A stretch of DNA of 64,000 bases from Rhyacophila brunnea (lineage: Eukaryota > Arthropoda > Insecta > Trichoptera > Rhyacophilidae). Under the pieces are notes generated by a model. That model did not search any database and was not told the DNA's origin. It saw nothing but the letters and a program-made list of their open reading frames with translations. The DNA lies in NCBI GenBank assembly GCA_022495005.1, contig JAGYXB010001325.1:434001-498000 (forward strand), given 5' to 3'. Of the stretch, positions 22,206-32,979 are shown one piece after another (within the stretch, counting starts at the first letter, position 1; the number at the start of each line of letters is the position of its first letter). The position numbers and the translations under genes are program-made.

Positions 22206-22233
22206 CTCTTTTTTATATAAAAAAAAAAAAAAT

Positions 22234-22584
22234 ATTAATTATCGATCGCCTCAATATTCAATAAATAATAAAATCCCAAATAGGTATATATATATAATTA
22301 TTATATTATATTCATCAACTGAATTCATTCTAGGAGAAAAAATTACCATACGCCACTGGTCAGTGCCAACATCGTTTTGTCAGTAAATCTATAACATCTT
22401 AGTAGTTTTAAGGAAGTAGTTTTAATAAAATTGTGTATTTAAAAATATTCAAATTATTATAATATTATAAAAGATGTTATCTGCTAATCCTAATATGACG
22501 TAATTACTTCAAAATTTCGTTTACGCAAACTTAATAGTTAACTCACAATACCTAAAATGTTGACTTACCAACTTTTGGAAGCAA
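22234..22584. other. AT-rich noncoding stretch
   Basis: No gene was seen. The part around 22562-22598 (GACTTACCAA-TTTTGG-AGCAATCC) recurs at 61735-61770, so the SINE that follows inserted into an older repeat. Confidence 0.5.
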
Positions 22585-22598
22585 TCCCACGATGTATT

Positions 22599-22785
22599 TT
22601 TTTTAGAATTATTAATAACCAAATCCTTGCTTTTTCGTACAAGGTGGTTGTTAGTAATTTTGAACAATCACAAACACCCAGGCTTTGAGAAAAATACATA
22701 AATATTGTGTGTCTTAACCAGGAATCGAACCCAGGAACTCTCGGGTGGAAGGCAAGCGCCTTACGCACTGCACCACGAGAGCCGC
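22599..22785 (-). mobile_element. SINE family C, full length with 14-bp target duplication
   Basis: Flanked by perfect TCCCACGATGTATT copies at 22585-22598 and 22786-22799. On the minus strand it begins with a tRNA-like head: GGCTCTCGTGGTGCAGTGCG holds an A-box-like region and GGGTTCGATTCCTGG the B box. A body follows with TTTTTCTCAAAGCCTGGGTG and an A-rich 3' tail (T-run at 22599-22604). The perfect duplication and clear boxes suggest a relatively recent insertion. Body fragments occur at 32275 and 38205. Confidence 0.88.
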
Positions 22786-22799
22786 TCCCACGATGTATT

Positions 22800-24576
22800 G
22801 TGATATCTTCAGAAGTGTCAATTTTTTAATAAAGATACATGTTAATCAACTAAAAGAATTCGTAAAAGTGTGAAGATGTACAATAATCAAGAAAAGTTGC
22901 ATTTACACAAAATTATTGTGCATATTTAAAAATGTTTACTTTTGAACTTTAAAATCTTTAAAATCATACAAATAAAAATTAAATAAAATATAACAATGAT
23001 TATAGGTCGGTACTATATAAAATATTATTTAACGATTATATCTGTATGTCTTATTTTCTATATAACTGGTAGGTATAACTCACATAAAATTATATTATAT
23101 TATTTTATTATATTTGGTTCCGCTTCATTTACAGATGTCATTACTATGATCCTTTTTTGATAATGTGTTTTTAATGTTTGTTTATTTGCTCAGCATAATT
23201 TAGGACATACTATTCTCTCGTATATATCCAAAATAATATGTAAAAATAATATGTATCCCACAGTGGCAAAGGGTACCCGTTAAAGGTGGGTAGGTTCTGG
23301 TAGGTAACTGAAGAAAAGTTCTAAAACAACCTTATTTACGTGGCTTAAATTTGAATTTTGATTAATCATCAGTATTTTACTAAATATTATACTTTACATT
23401 TAAAATATATTTACTTTTAAAATATATATTTTACAAAAATGTAATGCTCAACCACGAGTCACACTTGGGCCAAAAATTTATACTGTATATTTGAGCGTTT
23501 TGATCAAGAGACCATTAGCATCGAATCCGGCGTGCGTAAATTATAGTATGTGAAAAATTACTTTGCTGTAAGAAAAGACCAAACTTTACAAAATTAAAAC
23601 CGTACCTACACGTAAGATAAAATCATATTTTATACGATTTTATACATTTATTTTTACCCGTATTGTCCAATATTTCTGCTTAACATGTTAAACTAAAATA
23701 CCTACAGCATCAGCGCACGTGATTGTTTGACACTGATTCTAACATCGTGTATGTGTTTTTTTAGAAATCCTTCTACCTTTTATTGTATTAGTTTAAGCGA
23801 TAGCATGTAAACTGTAGTATTGTAATAAAATAATAAAATTATGTTAATGAAACGACAAATCAAATAACACAGAGAAAAATACATATATTTAACCACTGAA
23901 TACATAATTATTATGTATTAAACAAAATGAATTATTTAATATTTTGCTCTCCCTTGAAATTTTTTTCTAACGTTTGACTTCTGACAAACATATGTATGTA
24001 AGCAAGATTAAGCCTTTATTCCCAAAATTTAACCCTTTGGTTTTCGCGTAATATGAAGAAAGGTTGAAAAACTCCCGTGAAAATGTTGAACCTAAATTCT
24101 TTGGCGAATCAATCATCGTCAGACATGGGCTTTCGGAGGGCTTTCTTGCATTCTGGATTGATGGCTTTTGTGTGCGCGCCATTCTTAAACGGTGCAGTAA
24201 AACAAGCTTTCGGAAAGGATTTTCATCCCCCTGAATTGAAATATATTCACCGTATCAAGTTTTTGAGTTTCAACATCAATTGACCCAAAAATATGTTATC
24301 AACCCCTGTACCACATTAGCAATTTTTCAGGAATAATATTATCACAATTTCACAATCATTAGCCTTACGCATTGGTTTTGTGAAAGATTTAAGCAGTCGG
24401 TAGCCCTTTTTGGAGTTATAATTGAAAAAAAAAGTGTTTTAATCAAAATTTACCTAAGTATCTAAAAATGGTTCTGAAAACACTCCTACCAGTTGTTAAA
24501 TCCCCTATTTTAGAACGCTGTGATCAAAATTCATAATCCAACTCAGTTATATAAGAATGATTAAATTTAATATTTT
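22800..24576. other. AT-rich noncoding stretch with one complex patch
   Basis: From about 24060 to 24290 the sequence is less AT-rich, with short overlapping open frames on both strands (71 codons minus, 68 codons plus). I see no domain in either. It may be a conserved noncoding element. Confidence 0.35.
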
Positions 24577-24710
24577 TAACCATGTCTGATCCTAAGAAGA
24601 TTACATTATGGGCCTCCACAGAGTAGAGATTGTATTAACAGACTTTTGTTTTTATAAGAAATGGATATTTGCCACTTGCTCAACCTAATAGATTCATTTT
24701 ATCTGGCCTT
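24577..24710 (-). repeat. SINE family B, 3' fragment
   Basis: It contains GGGCCTCCACAGAGTAGAG, GTATTAACAGA, AAATGGATAT and CACTTGCTCAACCTAATAGA, in the same order as 56675-56840. The tRNA-like head is missing. Confidence 0.7.
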
Positions 24711-24948
24711 AAGGCGATGTCTTTACTTACCAGAGACACCTAGCGGAAAAATATGGTGCTTGCAATTTGAGACATTTTTTGAAAATTTACAATTTTAACT
24801 GAGTTAATTAATAAATATGTATCTGAAAACATTAAAAAGAAAAATATTTTTTATTTTAGGGGCACTACGGGGATGCCCTAAAACCTGTTGGATAGATTAA
24901 TAATTCATAAAGTTTACTGGGTATACATGGAAGCAAAGAATTAGGAAG

Positions 24949-25011
24949 CGAGAAAAGTGGAGGGAGCTAGAAGACGAATTCATCCAACAGTGAATCGACC
25001 TTGGTTATTAA
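24949..25011 (+). pseudogene. LINE C-terminal remnant (REKWRELEDEFIQQ)
   Basis: The frame reads REKWRELEDEFIQQ, a TGA where Trp is expected, then IDLGY and stop. This matches the terminal pattern of RTE/Proto2/R4-like LINE ORFs and parallels 6151-6198. It is followed by ATGATAATGATA, a microsatellite-like tail typical of such elements. Confidence 0.45.
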
Positions 25012-26024
25012 TGATAATGATAGCTAATATAATATTATGTAATTGCTTTTTGACTAGGTTTGCAAAATTTTGTATCAATTAGAGCTTAAGTAACTTTAAA
25101 AAAAAAAAAAATTCAGTTTTAAAAAATAAAATATATGAATCTGAAAAATGACAATTAGGTACATGTTTTTTTTATAATTTATTCCCGTAACGTCGAACCT
25201 TCCTAGTGTCCTCGTATCATCCCTGCGTAAAATATAAAAAAATGTACACCGAATTAAATAAATCAGGTGAGCCAGAGGAGGGGGCGCCGGGGTGGTCGAA
25301 TTAGGGTAACAGCGAGCAAGAGGGGTAGGCTAGCTGTCAAGGGAACCTACTAAAGAGGAAAGTGGGTCATCCAGACCACTGCGGCAGTTCCCCAATGCCA
25401 GGCTATTTCCACACGTGTTTTGCCAAAATCAAAAAATCATTTAGGCAACAACACAGTAAATAATGTTCGTGTATAATGTACGGATATGTGTTAATGATGC
25501 ATTGTTTTTTGAAAATTTCACAGAATTCTAAATAATATAAAAGCGTTGTTTGTATTTTGTATGTTTCATAATGCGAGTCATTACACATACATTTATTTGA
25601 AACGTTAATTTGATTTGAACTGTATAATTACCATGTATATTTTTCATACATATTTTAGAACAATCTCAATAATAAACCGTGTAAATATATATATCAAATT
25701 TTATTTTACCAGATAAACATCACAACAAATACTACCCACGCTTAAAAATTGTAATCGCGATGCCTTTGAGGTGTTATTTTAAATGTCGTCAATATTGGTG
25801 ATCGTTTTTTATTTCAATATATTAATATTTTATAAAAAAAAATTATATTCTTTATTTTAAATAAACTAAAATCTAATTTGAAAAAAGCATCTGTTTTTTA
25901 TTATAAATCATTGTTGAAACCTACATCGGTGTGAAAGGGTGTTGACTTATACATATATGTGTATGTATTGGCATCTTAAATTTGGTTGTAAACATATATA
26001 TTATATACTGGATTTTCATGGATT
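25012..26024. other. Noncoding stretch with a GC-rich fragment
   Basis: 25263-25400 is much more GC-rich (GGAGGGGGCGCCGGGGTGG) than its surroundings and is probably a transposon remnant of unknown family. The rest is AT-rich and featureless. Confidence 0.4.
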
Positions 26025-26345
26025 TACGTTTCGTACTATTCCATTTGATTCGTTTTTTGACCCGGGTTTCGCCTTTCGGTATCTCCAGGCACTGTGTACA
26101 CTCACCAAAAGGCAAATACACACTGACAACAAATATCTACTATCAACTCTAACTTATATAACAAATCAATACAATAAAGTAGATAAAAACTTTATCACCT
26201 ACCTGTTAAGTAAAGATCACAAAAAAATATATAAAATAAGCCCGGGTTGCAAAAAATGACTCAAATGGAATAGTACAAAACTTAAATCAATTAGAATTTA
26301 AATTCAAATTCCACCAAGTACCTTCGGCCGATAGTAATAATATTA
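26025..26345. repeat. Hammerhead-bearing repeat, copy A, with inverted partial duplication
   Basis: The left half (26025-26222) is the minus orientation of the sequence at 37170-37345. The right half (about 26240-26340) is plus orientation: CCCGGGTTGCAAAAA, ACTCAAATGGAATAGTAC, AAGTACCTTCGGCCGATAGT. GTACTATTCCATTTGA and its complement therefore face each other. Head-to-head arrangement is common in Penelope-like elements, but no RT/GIY-YIG coding remains. Confidence 0.65.
26055..26093 (-). ncRNA. Hammerhead-ribozyme-like motif, copy A (mutated core)
   Basis: Minus-strand order is GTGC, CTGGAGA (consensus CTGANGA, so position 6 is altered), stem TACC-GAAA-GGC, then GAAACCCGGGTC. The ACC..GGT pairing would be a very short helix III and GTC the cleavage triplet. 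It is probably inactive because of the core change. Confidence 0.4.
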
Positions 26346-27262
26346 TAATTATATTATACCTGAAATAAATTAATAACTTAGGATTATTATATTATTTTAA
26401 TTATAACGGAAAAATAAAGATTTCAATAATTGTGTTACGTTTTCGGCAACGGAAATCCTTACCAACAGGCCCCGATCCTTCACGTGGTCTAGTGGAAGGT
26501 GTACGTCAGTAATAAGACTCGATGGATGTTAATCTTTAGAAATGTTTATTCGTCAATTCTCAATTTACAATTATATGGAGTAAAAATAATAGGTAAAGAA
26601 CGCAGGAGAGTTCGACTCATAGTGAAACAACTTGGTGAGTAGAGCTGAGTTAAGTTTGAACAAGTTGAATGGTCCGAGTTGAATGATATCAGAATTATTT
26701 ACAATAGTATAAATTTGAAATAGTAAGTAGGTAATATAGTGACGCTTAGTTCATGTACAAGGTTTTATATGTGTGTAGTAACACAGCTAGATAGGGTGGA
26801 TAAATTCTGGTTGATCAATAAAATAATATTGAGTAGGTACCTACATTGCAATAGTCGAAATCACATGGATCGAATATTCTTAACAATGGTACATGATTGG
26901 TAACATGTGTGTCGATGAATATTAAACAAAAGACAATTTACTGTCATTGGGGAGATATCATAGAGAGGGGAGATACATATACATAACAATTGTGTATATG
27001 CTAGGTACAAATCTTTAGGTATATTATCTCGATAACAGACAAGAATTGAGATAGCAAGGACCACCATTCTCAAAATAAGATTCTTCGCAATCCAGAGTTT
27101 AACATAGATTATTTGAGACTGCGTATTATGGTCCGCTGTTATATTCTCTCAATAATTTTCTGGATTGTACGGATCTGTATGGATGCTTAACCAGGAAATG
27201 TAACGAAGAAAAGAGGTTTTTCAGATGTCGCTGTATAGACTGACCGGGGAGGGGGACATATT
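26346..27262. other. Noncoding stretch
   Basis: 26440-26660 is somewhat less AT-rich and could be a fragment of an element, but no terminal repeats or coding motifs were found. Confidence 0.4.
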
Positions 27263-27415
27263 GACATCCTTAAACGAATGGGAAGTAACCAAGAAATTCT
27301 GTGTAGAATGAAAAACAAAAAAAAACTACAGTACCTTGGCCACATTATGAGAAGACCAAAGTATAACATTTACCTTGTTATCCAAGGAAAGATTATTAGT
27401 AAACGTATTAGATAA
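27263..27415 (+). pseudogene. LINE RT C-terminal fragment (LQYLGHIMRR)
   Basis: An uninterrupted 50-codon frame contains DILKRMGSNQEIL, KKKLQYLGHIMRRPKY and IYLVIQGKII, then a stop. This is the thumb/C-terminal signature of RTE/R4/Proto2-like LINE reverse transcriptases, which usually read RRxLxYLGHIxR...LxxxIIxGKI. The next expected block (GRRRISWL-type) is lost. No upstream RT motifs were found. Confidence 0.6.
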
Positions 27416-28118
27416 TAATGTTGTATTTGTGTCTTATCTTTACCAGTCTGCAATCGCCACAAGTGCAGATGATCGCCCTGATGGTTCTGTTAGGAGATGG
27501 CATGATAAGAAAAATAAATGAAAATTTAGGACGCTCGGGACGTATCATAACAATAAAGTATTTGGACTAGCGCTTCATAGTTATTCACTACTATGAGTAT
27601 CTGAAAACAAAGATTTCAGAGCCACTCTTCTTGATATTAATCAGTCCACAATCAGGCAAAAATGAGTTATAGAATTTATTATTTTTTTTACTTTCAGCAT
27701 AAATCACAAAGGTTCTCTTCATAAAAACATGTTTTACAGTTCCATATAGAAAATTTCACTGATTACAAAATATGCCAACTTTCATTTTGTAGAAGATAAT
27801 CACACTAATTAATATTAAAATAATATCCTAATAAGACACTAAAATAATGTGGAAACCTAGAATGTATATATAATTTAGAAATTTTAGTGGGTATTTAAAA
27901 AGTAATATAATTTAATAAGAGGGTTTACACTAGGTATTTAAAATAAGATACTATTAGAAATCTAAATATATTGTATGAAAATCATAGGTGACTCTTTATA
28001 AATTGGCACATGTTTGAATTGCGTATTCATCTGTAGCAATTCTATTTACGTTTTAAGCGTATATTACTTAGTGAAACAAATTATATGCCCTTACATAAAC
28101 AACATGAGCCTTTTCGTC
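27416..28118. other. AT-rich noncoding stretch
   Basis: Nothing supported. Confidence 0.5.
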
Positions 28119-28200
28119 TTGAAACAAAAAGGTCCCTGTTAACACGAAATAAAAATCACTTCCTTTTCACATCTTGTCGCGTCTTGTTTAACCCTTTCTT
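28119..28200 (+). repeat. Paired diverged block, copy 1
   Basis: It aligns with 31338-31412: AAACAAAA, TTAACAC, TAAAAATC, then TTTTCACATCTTGTC versus TTTCACATCTTGTC, then CTTGT and TTTA. It lies in a slightly less AT-rich island (28080-28270). It may be an old repeat or a duplicated regulatory element. Confidence 0.5.
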
Positions 28201-28996
28201 TTGTTCTCATGATTCGGTCAAACTTTTTGCTTTTTTTAATATTTACGTTTCTACTTTTTTATTTCATTTATACTGACGTTTATAAACACCGTGTCTGTTG
28301 TATTATAAAATACCATAACATCATTAACTGAATTTTAATGAGGTATTAAATTTAACACTTATAAAATAACAAAATGTTGCATACACATATAGAAACTACA
28401 TCATTTCATCAGTCAAATATCTATAGGTGTATTTTTAAAATAACTGCCAAAAATTGATTAAGTATGTAATAAATAAAAAAATCTTGAAACTACTTCTTGG
28501 TCGTTCCTTAGCGGCTGGGTATCGTGACCATCTTGAAATTCTGTCATCTTTTGAGCGACCAAGACTTTCTACCCCTCTCGATCCTCTGCTTCTCTTAGGA
28601 CAAAATGAAAGCTACGCCTAGTCAGCTCCTTCACTTAATAAATAATATGAAAAAAAGTTGACTTAAAAAAAAATGGTTTGTTGAATCAAAACCATTTCTT
28701 TCAAACCGTTTTTTATTTTTTTAAATCTCTCCGCTCCCTTCCCACCGAGAATATTCTATCTCCATCTCAGCTAATAATAAGACGCTTAAGACAGCTAATA
28801 AAAGTATTTTACAATTTAAAAAAAATGTACTTAGTGACCATATTAAGCAATTTAAATTAAAAATAAATTATGATAAGAATAAGCTCGCTGCTTTTATTTT
28901 ATTAGGCTTTATATCTATTTGCCATCTAGTGTGGATGATGATGAATAAGGCGAGTGATGAATATGTGTAGCTGGCGGATTGACAAGTGTAGTTTAC

Positions 28997-29000
<4 letters not shown>
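28201..29000. other. AT-rich noncoding stretch
   Basis: A less AT-rich patch at about 28495-28625 has no repeat partner here and no domain in its short frames. Confidence 0.4.

Positions 29001-29028
<28 letters not shown>
29001..29028. repeat. TA dinucleotide microsatellite
   Basis: About 14 uninterrupted TA units. Confidence 0.95.
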
Positions 29029-29030
<2 letters not shown>

Positions 29031-29270
29031 GAATAAAATTTACAGTGAGGTAGGTATTTTTTTCCCGAGGTACGATGATACTTAATGGCAATTCTCTACT
29101 AACATAAAATGTGAAGTGAGATATTTGTTCAATAGTCATAACCCTTTTATTGAAACCCACCTGAAATGCTTATACTGAGTATTCCATGCCTTTAATTCTA
29201 ATTCGATTGTGTGAAATATGTATTTAAGAAAAATATATGTGATAAGCAATATTATTTTCAGCGTTTCTCA

Positions 29271-29395
29271 CTGAGTCAGCATTATTCAAAATTGCTGACG
29301 GCCTGTGAACAATCTATAAACGATAATTAAAGAAATAATATCAATTTTAAAACTATTCATATATCTGGTTTTTGCTGACACTGCTTATTTTTATG
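29271..29395. repeat. MITE-like dispersed repeat, copy 2
   Basis: Partner of 1757-1866. It contains GTCAGCATTATTC, TTGCTGACGGCCTGTGAACA and, near the right end, GGTTTTTGCTGACACTGCTT. GTCAGC at the left and GCTGAC at the right suggest inverted ends. Confidence 0.55.
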
Positions 29396-30955
29396 GAAAT
29401 CGTTCATAGCCATACTAAATTATTGCCAATTTTCTCATCAACACCCCCATACTACCCTTAAGACCAGCAATGCTGCTAAAGATAACTCCAGCGCCCACAT
29501 TGAAAAACCATGGCTTAAACTTAAACGAATATCAATAATAAGTAATACATTCCCACATATTATTTTTAGGGTTGTTTTTTTACCCACTGCACCAGTTTTG
29601 ACTAAAAGTAGTACCTACAAACATACGAGAATGTGACATTTTATGTGGTATAATAATATGAATTAATTTGAAAATTTATTTACAATAAATTGTCAATACT
29701 ATAATATATGTAAAAATACATTGATCCCCAGCCCTCGTTTACTGTTACACGGGGTGATATTATTATCACATGAGTAAGACTGGTCGAAAGTACTTTGGTA
29801 AAGAAAGTACAAAATAACTTAATACGGATAGCCTACGTTTGTAGAGACATTTTTTATTATTGTTATTGCATATTTTATCAAGGCCAAAAAGTAGGTTTAT
29901 ATGATAATATCTTTACTATTTTTATTATCACGGTAGCCTAGACAGAATAGTCTCAAACACTAAAATAAGAAATTTGTTTGACTGTCGAAAAATAGAAACC
30001 TGGTCAAACTTTTACAAACTTAACAGACAAAAGATCCCAGCAGAGCTAAGTCATAGAAGAAAAGGTTGACTAGGTAATATTCAAATAAATGACAATATAT
30101 CAGTCTAGAAATAAAAATAAGCATAATATATAGAACTCGTAAGTTTAATGTAGTTATATGAAAATGAGAAAAATGAGATACAGAAAGAGCAAAAGTATGA
30201 AAAAGTATTGTATAACAAATATTGGAAAAGTGTTCATCCGTAAAACAAAGATTTAATAATATCATTCCATAAAATCGTGATATTACATATTATATTTGAC
30301 TAATAGTGAATTACATAATATGGATATATAAATGAATAGTAGTAGAAATATAAAAGTCATTAAATAATATGTATGCACGTATGTAAGTATATGGGCGCCT
30401 TGTGTTTTCATCTGTGTAAGTGAGTAAAACATTTTAATTATACAATTTGTAAACAAACACTGTAATCAAGATAAAATAATGATCATTTATTTAAGTGAAA
30501 TATATCAATAATATTGGAATCTTATATGCTATAAATAAAATATAGAGACATGTTTTTTATAGACGAAGACCTCGTAATTTTAGGTTTAAAGTTATTTAAA
30601 TATTGTACAGATATGAATGTACTTATCTGGTAGATGATTGAACCTCTTTACCGTGTTTTAAGTTAAACTGACTTTAATAAGTTTTATAAGGGAAGTTGCA
30701 TAATAAACTCAATTTGTATGGATGCCGTCCGAAGGCACCCTTTAAAAATTAATGTTAAACAAGACCTTGCTGTACATCTAAAGAGATCTTAGTTTGTGTA
30801 TATTTAAGGTTAGATTGATTGATGAACGTGATTGCAAGCCTTTCTCCAGATGGTATGAAAGATAATAGTTATGTCCAATGAACTCGTTTGCTATCCTTTT
30901 CTCTCGTTATAATTTTTCATATTCAATTATTGTATAGGTTTTAATGTTTCTGATA
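29396..30955. other. AT-rich noncoding stretch
   Basis: No gene or repeat partner was recognised. Confidence 0.5.
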
Positions 30956-31279
30956 TCGTCACCTTACTATTAAAACCTCGTAAGTCTGTTTGGTAAGAAT
31001 GTTGAGGGGAAGGAAAAAACATAATAAAAAAATATTTTAAACACCTCTCTAAATGATGAATCTGCTAACACTGGTTGTGAAATACGATGTTTTGATTCCA
31101 TGTTTGAAACCACAAGACTTACGAGTTTTTCTTAAATTTGTCGATAGATGGCCAGCATACCAGTCTAGAGAATCGAGGTTTTAATATGATTTAAAATGTT
31201 TTTTTTGTTTATATTTTGTCGAACAAACTTAATTTTTCCTTAATATATGACTTACGAGGTCTTAATAGTAAGGTGACGA
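30956..31279. mobile_element. MITE with about 30-bp inverted ends and TA flanks
   Basis: The left end reads TCGTCACCTTACTATTAAAA and continues with CCTCGTAAGTC. The right end is its near-perfect complement: GACTTACGAGGTC, TTAATAGTAAGGTGACGA. TA lies directly outside both ends, as expected for a Tc1/mariner-type insertion. There is no transposase; at 324 bp it would depend on a source in trans. Confidence 0.75.
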
Positions 31280-31337
31280 TATATTTTAAATTATGTTTGT
31301 TAATTTTATAATTTAAAACAACACAGTTTCATCGGTT

Positions 31338-31412
31338 TTAAAACAAAATGTTTCCCGGTTAACACTCGCTAAAAATCTGTTCCGTTTCACATCTTGTCTA
31401 AAACTTGTGTTT
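31338..31412 (+). repeat. Paired diverged block, copy 2
   Basis: Partner of 28119-28200 (shared CACATCTTGTC core and flanking spacing). It directly precedes the complex island 31375-31660. Confidence 0.5.
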
Positions 31413-31660
31413 ACTTCGCGGCGGCGAAACGGAATATTTTTCGCGAGAATTCACAAGAGAGCACAGCGCCTGGTTAGGTAATCAAACTGAAAAACAATGT
31501 TAAAGGAAAACGTAATTCGAATTGCGACAACGTCGCTAATGTTGCATTCACCGCAACGCTTTTCGAAAATGTTCCGCATTTGACGGTAACGCAATTTTCT
31601 GGTTGTGGCGTTTTAAGTTCTGCCCGTTTTCCGTAACAGCCAGAATCTCTTTGCATGGGG
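31413..31660. other. Higher-complexity island, possible conserved noncoding element
   Basis: Contains CGCGGCGGCGAAACGGAAT and several TTCG/CGAA and GCG motifs within AT-rich surroundings. A 60-codon minus-strand frame (31474-31656) is not convincing. Function unknown. Confidence 0.3.
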
Positions 31661-31884
31661 TAAGTTAATAATTATATATTTAATATACGAGTTCACATAC
31701 ATTAGTTCTTCTTCTCAACATATGCAGCATTTAGTTGATAATAATTCATCACCAATATTAATTTAAATGAAAATATCTATACTAGTTTACTAATTACTAG
31801 TCGATAGTGGCAAAGAGTACCAGTTGAAGGAAGGTAAAAGAAAGTGCTTAGAAAGTCACACTTATGGAATTAAAAGTTAAATTT

Positions 31885-32073
31885 GGTACTGTTCGGTTAT
31901 GAGGAATACAGCGGAAAACAAATTTTTAAAATACCCGATATACTGGATTATTTGTTAGGTTAACCTAACCTAACCTAACCTTACCTAAACTAACCCAAAC
32001 TAGCAAATAATCCAGTATATCGGGTATTTTAAAAATGTGTTTTCCGCTGTATTCCTCATAACCGAACAGTACC
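31885..32073. mobile_element. Foldback MITE with telomere-like loop, copy 2
   Basis: Same length (189 bp) and ends (GGTACTGTTCGGTTAT and complement) as 4003-4191. Its own perfect 8-bp target duplication, TTAAATTT, is at 31877-31884 and 32074-32081. The loop holds TTAGGTTAACCTAACC followed by CCTAA-like units. The arms here pair with very few mismatches, so this copy looks younger than copy 1. Confidence 0.92.
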
Positions 32074-32274
32074 TTAAATTTTGTTCTATCTTTAGTATTT
32101 TACTGTTATAATAACCTAACTGTTATAATAACCTAACTAACCATAACCTACTGAAAACTCGGTCCTCGTGGTGTGCAAAATGTGTTGGCTTTTTATCCGG
32201 GCCCCCGATGTTGATTCTCGATGACGTTACATGAGATATGTTACATGATACATTTACGATGAGGATGATTGAGG

Positions 32275-32330
32275 TTATAATGTATGTGATTTTCTCAAAA
32301 CCCGGGTGTTTGTGATGTTAACTCTTCTAT
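32275..32330 (+). repeat. SINE family C body fragment
   Basis: TTTTCTCAAAACCCGGGTGTTTGTGATGTT matches the body of 22599-22785 read on the minus strand. No tRNA-like head is visible next to it. Confidence 0.5.
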
Positions 32331-32744
32331 TACTAAATAAAAAATACAACGGAAACTATAAGTATGAGAATGTTAACCGCTTTCCATAAATGAGATTGAA
32401 TATTATGAAAACAAAATAAAAAATTCGAAGAAGTCAAACTAGGAAAATGTAATACAAACTAGTCATATTCCTCACTGGTGCCGTTCCTAAAGGTCAGAAT
32501 TTTTTACAAAAAACAAACGATTTGTTTAAAAAAACTGTCACACGCACAGAGATAACGTCTGAAAGCGAGTAACACTAACTCTCAAAATATGTGGACTGAT
32601 CGATACCTGGGAGTAAAAGATTCTGTGGCAGATATACAGAGCCATGATTCTAATGTAACTAGCGTCAGACGTCTGCTACGATAAAGTTAGTAATGTAATG
32701 CCTCCTGACTGGCGGAATTTAAAGTAACTCAGACTAAGAAGCCA
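32331..32744. other. Noncoding stretch
   Basis: Nothing supported. Confidence 0.45.
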
Positions 32745-32979
32745 TTGACCATAGACAAATCCATAAACTGAAACCGTATGCGGCTTAGAACCGTGTACTA
32801 TACTAAATTTGTGTTCATGGAAATATATTTTTACTAAGTTTGTAAGTGTAGGTTATACAAACGGATACGATCAGATGCTTACATACTACTTCGTGAACAT
32901 ATATTTCCATGAACAGAAGTAAACTTTTTGGTATGGCTACAGTTCAAAATCACGTGCGGTTTCAGTCTATGGATGGTCT
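32745..32979. mobile_element. Long inverted repeat (foldback MITE)
   Basis: The left arm (32745-32830) contains GACCATAGAC, AACTGAAACCG and GTTCATGGAAATATAT. The right arm carries the complements in reverse order: ATATATTTCCATGAAC, CGGTTTCAGTCTATGG, ATGGTC. Arms of about 85 nt enclose about 60 nt. The left arm has about 8 extra bases near its end. No clear target duplication; single copy in the window. Confidence 0.7.

Larger units (their letters stand above)
17635..22233 (+). mobile_element. Near-intact mosaic LINE (R1-like ORF1, Jockey/CR1-like ORF2)
   Basis: A two-ORF non-LTR retrotransposon of about 4.6 kb. It has a short leader, ORF1 (17665-19173), ORF2 (19174-22053), a 3' UTR with a terminal hairpin and a poly(A) ending at about 22233. 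Both ORFs lack internal frameshifts, so it is young or recently active. ORF1 is GC-rich and similar to the R1-clade ORF1 at 13243-13881. Base composition becomes AT-rich soon after the ORF2 start, and ORF2 belongs to another clade. The junction is unusual: one in-frame UGA, with no AUG in ORF2 until codon 397. The exact 5' end is uncertain. Confidence 0.88.

Noticed and set aside
22705..22785. Functional tRNA gene
   Set aside because: Head and B box are tRNA-like, but a body, an A-tail and a 14-bp duplication show a SINE insertion.
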